NCBI GenBank assembly: GCA_913056495.1
Contig: CAJXMO010000028.1
Location: 1 to 42,782 of the forward strand
Direction: 5' to 3'
DNA length: 42,782 bases
Origin: an uncultured Alteromonadaceae bacterium
GTDB lineage: Bacteria > Pseudomonadota > Gammaproteobacteria > Enterobacterales > Alteromonadaceae
Each line of letters begins with the position of its first letter. Position 1 is the stretch's first letter. The position numbers were made by a program, and so were the translations under genes. Positions 8,303 to 16,684 of this stretch are shown piece by piece. The notes beneath the pieces were generated by a model that made no database searches, had not been told where the DNA came from, and saw only the letters and a program-made list of their open reading frames with translations.

Positions 8303-8344
8303 TTGATATGAATTCGCCACTTTATATATATGAACGATCAGTCA
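8303..8344 (+). promoter_or_regulatory. Second copy of the TetR-type operator at the adaptor gene
   Basis: Bases 8327-8344 match 7646-7663 in 17 of 18 positions (TATATGAWCGATCAGTCA). A weak promoter can be drawn with TTGATA at 8303-8308 and TATATG at 8327-8332, spacing 18. The site covers codons 7-13 if the adaptor starts at 8308. A repressor here could block an internal promoter or act as a roadblock to transcription from tetR. Confidence 0.55.
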
Positions 8345-9438
8345 TGTTATTAAGGAAATTTCGTAAGTTTGCATTTATTAGCCTACTTGTATTGCTCCAA
8401 GGGTGCAGCAGTGAGAGTATACCTGAGCCCACTAACCAGAATATTAGGGCAGTATCGCTTAATAAGGTAAATGCAGATGCGTATTACCAAGAATCTCGCT
8501 TTTCTGGAATAACGCAAACAGAGAGCAGAGCGCAGCTCTCATTTGGCGTTCCTGGCAAAGTGCAAAAGGTGCTTGTCGATATTGGTAGCCGGTTAAAAGC
8601 TGGAGCTGTCATGGCCGCACTGGATTTAGAACCTTATCAATTAGCGGTGGATAACGCTCAAACTGAAGTTTCAAAAGCGCAAATCGCGCTAGAAGAACAT
8701 CAAGCAAACTATGAACGGCTGAATCGCCTTAGAGCTACTAATGCGATATCGCAACAAGCTCTAGAAGCCGCAAGAACGAATTTTTTAACTGCTCAAGCGT
8801 CTGTGCATGAAGCGAAAAGCAGAGTTAGACTCGCAGAAAGAGACCTGTCTCAGGCAGTCATTAAAGCCCCGTATGATGGTGTTGTCTCTACCAGACTCGT
8901 TGAGCCCTTCGAAGAGGTAAATCAAAATCAAGTAGTTTTTAATTTCGACAGCCCTGCGCAACTTATTGTTGAATCATCAATTCCCGTCTCTTTAGCAAAC
9001 TCTTTACGTTCTACAAATGAACAGGCTATCAGCATTAGTTATCAAGGGAAGTCATTTGATGCTGAAATAGCTCATATTGCGGAGCGCGCAAGCAATGGTT
9101 TGAGTTTGCCTATTAAACTACGAATCCAAGTTCCGGAGGATTATTTTTTACCACCTGGTATTGTGGTCTCAGTGAATTATCGGCTGAAAAATAATGAAAA
9201 TTTACTCTTAGTTCCTCATGGAGCCGTTTATATTGAAGCTACAAGTAACAATGCTTTTCTTTATTCGTTCAACGATGAGTCTAGTACTGTAAGTAAAAAA
9301 TCTATTGAGATTATCTATATTCAGCCTACAGGCTACTTAATTAACTCTAAGTTGAGAACCGGGGAAAGGTACGTAGCAGCCGGCGCGGCCTTTATTAGTA
9401 ACGGGCAACAGGTTCGCGTTGTAGGGGAGGCGAATTAA
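8308..9438 (+). CDS. RND efflux periplasmic adaptor (membrane fusion lipoprotein)
   Basis: HlyD/AcrA-type adaptor of 376 residues that should link the inner-membrane pump encoded next to an outer-membrane channel. A lipoprotein signal is seen in FISLLVLLQGCSSES. A barrel-sandwich half (QLSFGVPGKVQKVLVDIGS), a coiled-coil hairpin at about residues 110-180, the second lipoyl half (VIKAPYDGVVSTRLV) and a beta-barrel domain follow. The ATG at 8308 has AAGAGGG six bases upstream; a second ATG at 8344 would give a more usual lipoprotein N-terminus but lies in the operator copy. Its stop overlaps the pump start by one base (TAATG). Confidence 0.92.
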   Translation: MNSPLYIYERSVMLLRKFRKFAFISLLVLLQGCSSESIPEPTNQNIRAVSLNKVNADAYYQESRFSGITQTESRAQLSFGVPGKVQKVLVDIGSRLKAGAVMAALDLEPYQLAVDNAQTEVSKAQIALEEHQANYERLNRLRATNAISQQALEAARTNFLTAQASVHEAKSRVRLAERDLSQAVIKAPYDGVVSTRLVEPFEEVNQNQVVFNFDSPAQLIVESSIPVSLANSLRSTNEQAISISYQGKSFDAEIAHIAERASNGLSLPIKLRIQVPEDYFLPPGIVVSVNYRLKNNENLLLVPHGAVYIEATSNNAFLYSFNDESSTVSKKSIEIIYIQPTGYLINSKLRTGERYVAAGAAFISNGQQVRVVGEAN

Positions 9439-12400
9439 TGTCAATTACTGGTTTCTCACTTGCCAACAGCCGTTTGGCCTTATTTATGTTTTTTATGCTT
9501 ACGAGCATAGGGCTGGCGTTATACCCAAGTTATCCGTCTCAGGAAGAGCCAACACTGCCGATAAATGTCACAGTGATTACCGCTTATCATCCCGGCTTAG
9601 ATATCTATCAAACGGAATCACTATTGGCGCGCCCAGTTGAGCGTGCTTTGCGCGAATTGGAAGAAACCAAAAATATTATGACTTCGATTCGGGCTGGAGA
9701 GATCTATATTTCTTTAGAAATTAAGGACGGAACACCAGACTACGCGCAATCATGGCTCAGAGTCAGAGCGAAAATGCAGGATGTGCAAAACTCACTTCCC
9801 GATGGCGTGTCTGGGCCTTTTGTTAACGATAGTTATGATGCCGTTGCCGTAATGACTGTTGCGCTTAGTGCCCCCAACCACACGTTTAAGCAACTCAGAA
9901 ATAAAGCCAGTGAGCTGCGCGATTTTCTTTACGATATCCCCGGTATGGATAAAGTCACCTTGCATGGCGTCACTGAGGAGCAAGTGGCTATCAATTTAAA
10001 GCCGTTTGCTGCGTCCAAATTTTCGATCAAGCCGAGTGATATCTATCTGCAACTGCATAAAAACAATACGCTGGATGATATTGCGAGAGTGAATTTTAGC
10101 TTTCAGGAAAGTCTTATTTATGTCAAAGGCAGCTACAACTCAATTGAAGATATAGAGTCAATCCCTATCACTTTGCCAGATGGCAGCCAGTTACCACTTG
10201 AAGCTCTTGCCGATATTATAAGGGAACCTGTACAACCCCTTAATACTGCCGCGTATTTGAATGGAGGTCAGGCCATTGTTGTTGCAGGCTATATGACGCC
10301 CGGCGTTAATATGGTTGATTTTAATGATCGACTCCGTACTCAAATAGCGCAATGGGAACACGATTTACCAGCTGGCTTCCAATTAAAAATCATCACTGAT
10401 CAAGGGGAAGTTGTTAATCAAGTCATATCCAAAATGATTTCAACTTTGCTGGAAACAATTCTAGTTGTCACAGTAGTTACAGTTATCGCCCTAGGTTTAC
10501 GAGCTGGCTCACTAGTGGGGCTTGCGGTACCTATCACAGGTATTATGACGTTAGTGGTTTTACGTGTGCTTGGTGTGGAGCTTAATGAGGTTAGTATTGC
10601 CTCTTTTATCATTGCACTGGGGATCTTGGTTGATAACCCGATGGTGATTGTTGAAGATATCTCAAAACGCATCAATCAAGGGGAATCTGCTAAATCGGCA
10701 GCCTTACAGGCGGGAAAGACGCTGGGCACACCAATGCTGATTGCCAGCCTAACGGTTATTCTGGCATTTTCCCCGCCTATGTTTACCGATAATATCACTG
10801 CGATTTACATGCAAACTCTAACCATCGTCATTGGCGTTATGCTTATTATTTCCTGGTTTGTTGCCATCATACTGGTACCGATTTTGGCTCAGTGGTCTAT
10901 TAAAAAAGGGAAAAACACATCAGAGCAAAGCAAGCTCTCAAGCTTAATGATGATCATGTCTCGCTTTTGGGACAAAGTCATTAGTTGGCCAAAGGCATTT
11001 TTAGCTGGTGCGACAGCAAGCCTGATCCTATCGTTATTTTTATCTGCGACTATCCCAGAGGCATTCTTTCCGCCGTCTGAACGCTCACAAATGCAAATAT
11101 CCCTTGAGCTTCCTGCAGGCACGCCTGCGAGCCGCACAGCTGAAGTTGCACAACAAATGACTCAATGGCTAACAGAGCAACAGAAATTTCCACAAATCAC
11201 AGGCGCTACTGCATATGTGAGTGAAGGGGGCCCACGTTTTATCTTGGGTCTGAATCCACCGGAACCAGCCCCACATAGCGCTTACTTTGTTGTCAATCTC
11301 AGCAAAGAAACTAATGTTACTGCTTTTGTCAACCAGCTTAGAGCAGAAATGCCTGCCGTTTTTCCAGATGCCAAGCTCGGGATTAATCCGTTTTTCATGG
11401 GCTCTACTCCTCCAGGCGAAGCCGCAATTAGAATAATCGGCAATAACCATGACGATTTATTACAGGCAGCGGCAAGGATTCAAGAAGCGCTCAGTTCAGT
11501 AAATGGAACAATAAACATCAAACAGGACTGGGAACAGCCAATTGCTAGCTTAGTGGTCAATATAGACCAAGCAGCTGCTAGCTACGCAGAAATAACACGT
11601 GAAGATATTTTTTCTGCCCTTAGAAAAAATACGCTTGGGGAAAGCACATCAGAGCTTCGTGAAGGAGAATACGTACTGCCTATTATGCTGACTATGCCTA
11701 TAGATAACGCGACGCTATCGCAACTAAATAATATTCAGATTTATTCACAATCTGCGGATAAATCTGTATTTTTATCAGAGATTGCTCAAATTAATACCGA
11801 GTTTCATCCGTCTATTGTTAAGAAAAGAAACTTACGAGCAACCCTAACTGTGACGGCGCGCAATCCGGCGATGACATCTAAAGAATTGGTCACCAATATT
11901 GCAGTTACACTGGATCAAGTGCGCAGCACTGGTAATGTTAAAATTGAGTTTGGTGGCGAAATTGAAGAGAGTGAAGTCACCGCAGAGGCTATTTTTGCTT
12001 TTCTGCCACTGTGTGTGCTTGCGATGATCATTTTGTTCATCTACAAGTACAACTCGTTTCGTAAAGTAGCGATTATAGTGCTCAGTATTCCTTTCTGTGC
12101 TATTGGATTACTTTTAGCACTAATCATTTTTAGGCTGCCATTCGATTTTATGGCTAATCTAGCGATATTCGCCTTAATAGGCATTATCGTGTCGAATGCT
12201 ATGCTAATTATCGAACAAATTGATATTGAGAAAAGCGCGGGTAAATCTGAGCTTGAATCACTTAAATCGGCTTTAATGCAACGGTTTCGTCCGATTATGT
12301 TGACGCAAATAACCACTATTTTAGGGCTGCTTCCTTTGCTTATCGCTAACGATCCGCTGTGGCGCTCGTTTAATGTTGTGATAATGGGAGGTCTTATTTC

Positions 12401-12479
12401 AGGCACCATTGCATCTTTTATCGTTGTACCAAGCTTGTATGTGTTGTTGTTCACCAAAAAAACGTCAAGGGCGATCTAA
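9438..12479 (+). CDS. RND efflux pump, inner-membrane permease
   Basis: A 1013-residue AcrB-type proton-driven transporter with the usual two-fold layout: a transmembrane helix at about 10-30, a large periplasmic loop, helices at about 330-490, a second loop and helices at about 840-1005. Expected cargo is drugs, detergents or similar compounds. Proton-relay residues differ from AcrB: where AcrB has D407-D408 in TM4, this protein has D399-N400 (LGILVDNPMVIVED), and where AcrB has K940 in TM10 it has S919 (GIIVSNAMLIIE). The Arg before TM11 (RFRPIMLTQ) is kept. It overlaps the adaptor gene and abuts the next gene. No outer-membrane channel gene is present. Confidence 0.95.
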   Translation: MSITGFSLANSRLALFMFFMLTSIGLALYPSYPSQEEPTLPINVTVITAYHPGLDIYQTESLLARPVERALRELEETKNIMTSIRAGEIYISLEIKDGTPDYAQSWLRVRAKMQDVQNSLPDGVSGPFVNDSYDAVAVMTVALSAPNHTFKQLRNKASELRDFLYDIPGMDKVTLHGVTEEQVAINLKPFAASKFSIKPSDIYLQLHKNNTLDDIARVNFSFQESLIYVKGSYNSIEDIESIPITLPDGSQLPLEALADIIREPVQPLNTAAYLNGGQAIVVAGYMTPGVNMVDFNDRLRTQIAQWEHDLPAGFQLKIITDQGEVVNQVISKMISTLLETILVVTVVTVIALGLRAGSLVGLAVPITGIMTLVVLRVLGVELNEVSIASFIIALGILVDNPMVIVEDISKRINQGESAKSAALQAGKTLGTPMLIASLTVILAFSPPMFTDNITAIYMQTLTIVIGVMLIISWFVAIILVPILAQWSIKKGKNTSEQSKLSSLMMIMSRFWDKVISWPKAFLAGATASLILSLFLSATIPEAFFPPSERSQMQISLELPAGTPASRTAEVAQQMTQWLTEQQKFPQITGATAYVSEGGPRFILGLNPPEPAPHSAYFVVNLSKETNVTAFVNQLRAEMPAVFPDAKLGINPFFMGSTPPGEAAIRIIGNNHDDLLQAAARIQEALSSVNGTINIKQDWEQPIASLVVNIDQAAASYAEITREDIFSALRKNTLGESTSELREGEYVLPIMLTMPIDNATLSQLNNIQIYSQSADKSVFLSEIAQINTEFHPSIVKKRNLRATLTVTARNPAMTSKELVTNIAVTLDQVRSTGNVKIEFGGEIEESEVTAEAIFAFLPLCVLAMIILFIYKYNSFRKVAIIVLSIPFCAIGLLLALIIFRLPFDFMANLAIFALIGIIVSNAMLIIEQIDIEKSAGKSELESLKSALMQRFRPIMLTQITTILGLLPLLIANDPLWRSFNVVIMGGLISGTIASFIVVPSLYVLLFTKKTSRAI

Positions 12480-12971
12480 ATGAATGACTTTTTACTCTAT
12501 ATCAGTGTATTTGTGGGCGCGGCAATTCCGGTACTCGAAGTTTGGATTGCTGTCCCATTGGGGGTGATTGCCGGATTGCCATGGTTTCCAGCAGCTCTTG
12601 CAGGCTTTTTCGGCAATTTACTTTCGTTATTACCCATAATTTATGCCAGTGAAAAAGTTAAATTATTTATGAAGCGTTGGCGAAATAAGCCGGAAAATGA
12701 ACAACAGGCCTCAGACAGAACTCATCGCAAACATTTGATCATGGAAAAGTTTGGTGTTCCAGGCCTCGCCTTTCTCGGTCCATTTTTGATTGGTATCCAT
12801 GCCGCCGGTGCATTTGCAATTGCAATGGGCGCTAGCAAAAAGTCAGTTGTGTTTTGGTTTACCTTGTCACTGCTTGTCTGTTCGCTACTATTTGGTTTTT
12901 TGGCATCATTGGGAATCACTCAAATCGAAGAAGGTAAACAACTCCCGTTTATATCGATGATATATTTTTAG
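12480..12971 (+). CDS. Small multidrug export protein family (PF06695)
   Basis: A 163-residue integral membrane protein with about four hydrophobic segments. VFVGAAIPVLEVWIAVPLGV and GVPGLAFLGPFLIGIHAAGA are signatures of the putative small multi-drug export family, whose biochemical role is poorly established. Its ATG follows the RND stop codon immediately (TAA then ATG), so it is co-translated with the pump and co-regulated by TetR. It might help export or respond to the same compounds; that is inference. Confidence 0.8.
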   Translation: MNDFLLYISVFVGAAIPVLEVWIAVPLGVIAGLPWFPAALAGFFGNLLSLLPIIYASEKVKLFMKRWRNKPENEQQASDRTHRKHLIMEKFGVPGLAFLGPFLIGIHAAGAFAIAMGASKKSVVFWFTLSLLVCSLLFGFLASLGITQIEEGKQLPFISMIYF

Positions 12972-13005
12972 TCGGGAGTATAGGGGGGTTCATAGATTGG
13001 TCCTG

Positions 13006-13067
13006 TATAATACGATTTTTTGATAACTGCATTTAGTGACAGGCCGAACTGCTCTAACCGTTTACTT
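13006..13067 (+). promoter_or_regulatory. GH97 promoter -10 box and LacI-type operator candidate
   Basis: A perfect TATAAT lies at 13006-13011, without a clear -35 box. About 40 bp downstream, in the leader, TAACCGTTTAC (13055-13065) is an imperfect dyad with a central CG, the usual shape of LacI-family operators. Related sequences occur at 18178-18191 and 21694-21707, upstream of other genes of the same locus. No LacI gene is in the window. Confidence 0.4.
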
Positions 13068-13096
13068 ATAACAATTAATATAGATAAGGATAAGAT

Positions 13097-15061
13097 GTGA
13101 CAAACTTTAATTATAAGAAGCAAATAATGGCTGCCGGTTTGTGTTTTGCAAGCTTTTATGCAAACGCAGATATGCCAATTACAATCAAAAGCCCTGATAA
13201 TCAATTACAAGTCGAACTCACGTTGGAACACGGCCAAGCTTATTATCAGGTTCAGTATCAAGGTGATACTTTTATTGAAAAATCAGCGCTTGGTTTAATG
13301 ACTTCAATTGGTGATTTTTCTAAAGGTTTAACTTACCTAACAGATGAAACCCATAATATTAATCAAACTTATCAGCTTGACCGCGCTAAAGTAAGCCAAG
13401 TTAATTATGTCGCAAATCAAGTGGTTACCAAATTCACGAATGCAAATGGTGATGAATTGGAGATAACTTTTAATGTTGCTAATCATGATGTTGCTTTCAG
13501 TTATAAGTTAATATCCACACATCAAGTTAATGGCGTGGAAATTTTAAGCGAAGCCAGCAGCTTTAACTTGCCAGACAAAGCCACCAGTTTTATTAGTCCA
13601 CAAGCTTTGCCGTTAACAGGCTGGAAAAAAACCAAACCCAGTTACGAAGAGCCTTACACCTATGATCAAGCTTTAGGCACGCCATCAGCTAACGGTGTCG
13701 GCTATACCTTTCCTGCATTATTTAAAAATAAATCTGATGGCTGGATATTAATTTCTGAGACCGGAGTCGATGGTAATTATGTTGCCTCTCGATTGGGTGA
13801 AAGTACACAAGATGGTACTTTTAAAATTGAGTTTCCTCAGTCTGGAGAAAATGCTGGCATTGGTCATACCTCTGCGGTAACGTCTTTACCTGCGCAAACT
13901 CCGTGGCGAACCATTACCATAGGCCGAGATTTAGCGCCTATTGTTGAAACCACTGTGAGTTTTGATGTGGTAAAACCTCAGTATCAGGCCTCTACAGACT
14001 ATAAGATGGGACGAGCCAGTTGGAGCTGGATTGTATGGCAAGATGCCAGTATGAATTACGCGGACCAAGTTGAATATATTGATTTAGCCGCAGAGTTAAA
14101 TCTGGAATATATTCTGATTGATGCACTTTGGGATGCCAATATTGGCCGAGAACGCATGGAAAAGTTAGTGCGTTATGCGGCATCAAAAAATGTTGAAGTC
14201 ATGCTCTGGTATAACTCCAATGGTTGGTGGAACGATGCACCTCAAACGCCAGTAAATTTAATGAATACCACCGTAGCCCGTAAACAGGAAATGGCTTGGC
14301 TACAAAAAATTGGGGTAAAAGGGTTAAAAATCGATTTTTTTGGAGGCGACAAACAGGCAACCATGAAATTGTATGAGGACATTTTATCTGATGCTAACGA
14401 CTATGGTTTAGCTATTACCTTCCACGGTTGTACCCTGCCAAGAGGTTGGGAACGTATGTATCCAAACTTTATCACTTCAGAAGCAGTGCTTGCGTCGGAA
14501 AACTTGGTTTTTAACCAACATTCAATGAACTTACATGCTTATAACGCAACCATTTTGCCTTTTACCCGTAACCCCGTTGGCGCTATGGATTTTGGTCCTT
14601 TATTTTTAAATAAGCGTTTGTCTCGAACAGAACAAAACGGCACGATTAGAACGACAACGGATGCATTTGAATTAGCGACAAGCGTTTTGTATCAATCTCC
14701 AATTCAACACTTTGCATTAACGCCAAATAATTTGAACGAACAACCTACGTATGTTTTAGATTTCATTCGTAACGTGCCCAGTATTTGGGATGAAACCAAA
14801 TACATTGCAGGTTATCCGGGGAAATTAGCTGTTCTGGCACGACGTCATCAAAACACTTGGTATGTTGCCGCAGTTAATGGCGAAAAACAGGCTAAAACAG
14901 TCGACATAAAGCTACCTATGTTAGCCGGTCAAAGCGTGACAATGCTGGTTGATGCAAAAGACAAAACTGCAAAACAAGTACAGCTAGTTGTACCTGAAAA
15001 TGGCAAAATAAGTATAAATTTACTTGCTGAAGGTGGCGCGGTTATATACTCGCCTAAGTAA
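13097..15061 (+). CDS. Glycoside hydrolase family 97, retaining type
   Basis: A secreted enzyme of 654 residues: an N-terminal beta-sandwich (about 25-280), a central TIM barrel (about 300-560) and a C-terminal beta-domain, the GH97 layout. In the barrel GLKIDFFGGDK places an Asp at residue 413, matching the nucleophile of retaining GH97 alpha-galactosidases, and TSEAVLASE supplies Glu462 and Glu468 where the acid/base is expected. Inverting SusB-type members lack this Asp. Alpha-galactosidase or beta-L-arabinopyranosidase activity is therefore likelier than alpha-glucosidase. Translation starts at GTG 13097 behind AAGGAT; the signal peptide ends near YANA. Neighbouring genes suggest a pectin side-chain substrate. 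Confidence 0.9.
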   Translation: MTNFNYKKQIMAAGLCFASFYANADMPITIKSPDNQLQVELTLEHGQAYYQVQYQGDTFIEKSALGLMTSIGDFSKGLTYLTDETHNINQTYQLDRAKVSQVNYVANQVVTKFTNANGDELEITFNVANHDVAFSYKLISTHQVNGVEILSEASSFNLPDKATSFISPQALPLTGWKKTKPSYEEPYTYDQALGTPSANGVGYTFPALFKNKSDGWILISETGVDGNYVASRLGESTQDGTFKIEFPQSGENAGIGHTSAVTSLPAQTPWRTITIGRDLAPIVETTVSFDVVKPQYQASTDYKMGRASWSWIVWQDASMNYADQVEYIDLAAELNLEYILIDALWDANIGRERMEKLVRYAASKNVEVMLWYNSNGWWNDAPQTPVNLMNTTVARKQEMAWLQKIGVKGLKIDFFGGDKQATMKLYEDILSDANDYGLAITFHGCTLPRGWERMYPNFITSEAVLASENLVFNQHSMNLHAYNATILPFTRNPVGAMDFGPLFLNKRLSRTEQNGTIRTTTDAFELATSVLYQSPIQHFALTPNNLNEQPTYVLDFIRNVPSIWDETKYIAGYPGKLAVLARRHQNTWYVAAVNGEKQAKTVDIKLPMLAGQSVTMLVDAKDKTAKQVQLVVPENGKISINLLAEGGAVIYSPK

Positions 15062-15570
15062 ATATATTCCTGAACAATTGATAGTATTTGTTTTTTGGTG
15101 TTATATCTAAAGATTATTCTAAAAAATTATTTACGAACCAACTAATCAGCTTGTGTATGTCTGTCCTTGCTTTGTAAGTGTGAAGAAAATAGTACACACA
15201 ATACCAAAACGTTGGAGTGAGCTTAGGCTCATTCCAACAAAATAGTGAGGAGTTTAGGGACGAAAACGCGAGCTTATAACACGACGAGCCGGTAATTAAA
15301 GTACGACAAAATCGCTTGGTGTTAACAACTGAAAAGAATTTCGCTCAAATCTAAACTGACAGCCACCAATTGAAAAACGGGTAACTGTCAGATCAAGTCT
15401 GAGCTGATACAAAAAGTGCAAGCTGTACAAATAATAACATCTAGGTGACATTACTGATGAAAGCCAGAAAGTTAAAACTATCTGGCGACAAGCGGCTCCT
15501 GATTATTTAAATCATAGGTTAAAGTAATACAGATTCGTAAACTCTATTGTCCGCTTTTTACTCTGACTAT
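15062..15570. other. Intergenic region between convergent genes
   Basis: About 510 bp between the GH97 and GH43 genes, which point toward each other. Apart from the hairpin at 15211-15238 no gene, RNA or repeat family was recognised. The stretch is stop-rich in all frames. Confidence 0.6.
15211..15238. terminator. Bidirectional hairpin terminator candidate
   Basis: GTTGGAGTGAGC pairs with GCTCATTCCAAC across a TTAG loop: a 12-bp stem with one G-T pair. It lies between the convergent GH97 and GH43 genes. T-rich sequence after it is weak on both strands (GTTTTGG on the minus strand), so efficiency is uncertain. Confidence 0.6.
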
Positions 15571-16539
15571 TTATCTATTTATTTGCGGACGATATTTTAG
15601 TTGTCTGTGCTTTAAATCGAGCTGGATAATTTGACCATTATCCCCATATTCCAATTCAGCAACTAAAATTGAACGCTTATGGCTACCGCCGTTTTCTTTA
15701 ACTTTATCGTGATAAAATATGTAGTTTTTATCACCGTCCTGAAGGATCGAGTGATGATTCGTACTTATTTTTAGATAATCAATTATCACTCCCTGATATT
15801 CAAACGGCCCAAGTGGCGAATCTCCGGTAGCATAAACAATTTGTCCGGGCCACCCGGTTGAAAAAGTAAAATAGTATTTGCCTTCATGCATGTGCAAAAA
15901 AGGTGCTTCGCCATATTTTTTCTTTTTATCATCAGCTGGATAGCCGTTAACGGTGACGTCGGTAATTTCACCGTCCAGGCTAATCATATCCTCGCCTAAA
16001 GGTACAACTTTAGGTACACGGGTACCAAAATACATATAGGCCTGACCATCCGTATCAACAAAAATAGCTGGGTCTATCGGTTCTGCACCGACGTTTTTAT
16101 CTCTTGGCTTTTCAACCAAAGGTTTGTTGATTGGGTCAATATAAGGGCCTTTCGGATTATCGCTCACAGCAACACCAATTTGGTTGCCACCCACGGGTGC
16201 ATAAAAATAATATTTGCCGTTGCGTTCAAATGCGCCTGGTGCCCAGGCTTTTGCGTCTTTATCAGCCCATTTAAATACACTATTATGTAAAAATGATCCT
16301 TCATCTTTCCAGTTTCGCAAATCTTTTGAGCTGAATAGTCTCCAATCAGTTGAATCCCAGTATTCGCCTGAATTATCTTGATCATTGGTTGCATAAACAT
16401 AGTAAGTATCACCAAATTTATGGGCCGAAGGGTCTGCTGAAAATCTATCTGAAATCAAAACCTCAGCCTTTAACCCAGCTGAAAATAAAATTGAAGATAA
16501 CAGGCTAGCTACTAACACTTTTTTCATTTTTTTACTCAT
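15571..16539 (-). CDS. Secreted glycoside hydrolase family 43
   Basis: A 322-residue five-bladed beta-propeller enzyme, likely an alpha-L-arabinofuranosidase, beta-xylosidase or galactan-side-chain hydrolase. The signal peptide ends near SAGLKAEVL. The three catalytic acids of GH43 are visible: the base Asp in RFSADPSAHKFG (near residue 36), the pKa-modulating Asp in AEPIDPAIFVDTDG, and the acid Glu in KYGEAPFLHMHEGKYYF. It lies 145 bp behind the Tat-exported GH28 on the same strand and is probably transcribed with it. The subfamily, and so the exact bond cut, cannot be read reliably. Confidence 0.88.
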   Translation of the reverse strand: MSKKMKKVLVASLLSSILFSAGLKAEVLISDRFSADPSAHKFGDTYYVYATNDQDNSGEYWDSTDWRLFSSKDLRNWKDEGSFLHNSVFKWADKDAKAWAPGAFERNGKYYFYAPVGGNQIGVAVSDNPKGPYIDPINKPLVEKPRDKNVGAEPIDPAIFVDTDGQAYMYFGTRVPKVVPLGEDMISLDGEITDVTVNGYPADDKKKKYGEAPFLHMHEGKYYFTFSTGWPGQIVYATGDSPLGPFEYQGVIIDYLKISTNHHSILQDGDKNYIFYHDKVKENGGSHKRSILVAELEYGDNGQIIQLDLKHRQLKYRPQINR

Positions 16540-16684
16540 ATTTTCTAACGATACTAACTTTAAAATTGGGAGAAGCTACAAATTAAACAACTTCGTTTCT
16601 GTTACTAAATTGTACTTATACATCAGCATCACAGAAGTAGTTCAACTCATTTTATGGATATATTTATAACTCATTGTTTTCACG

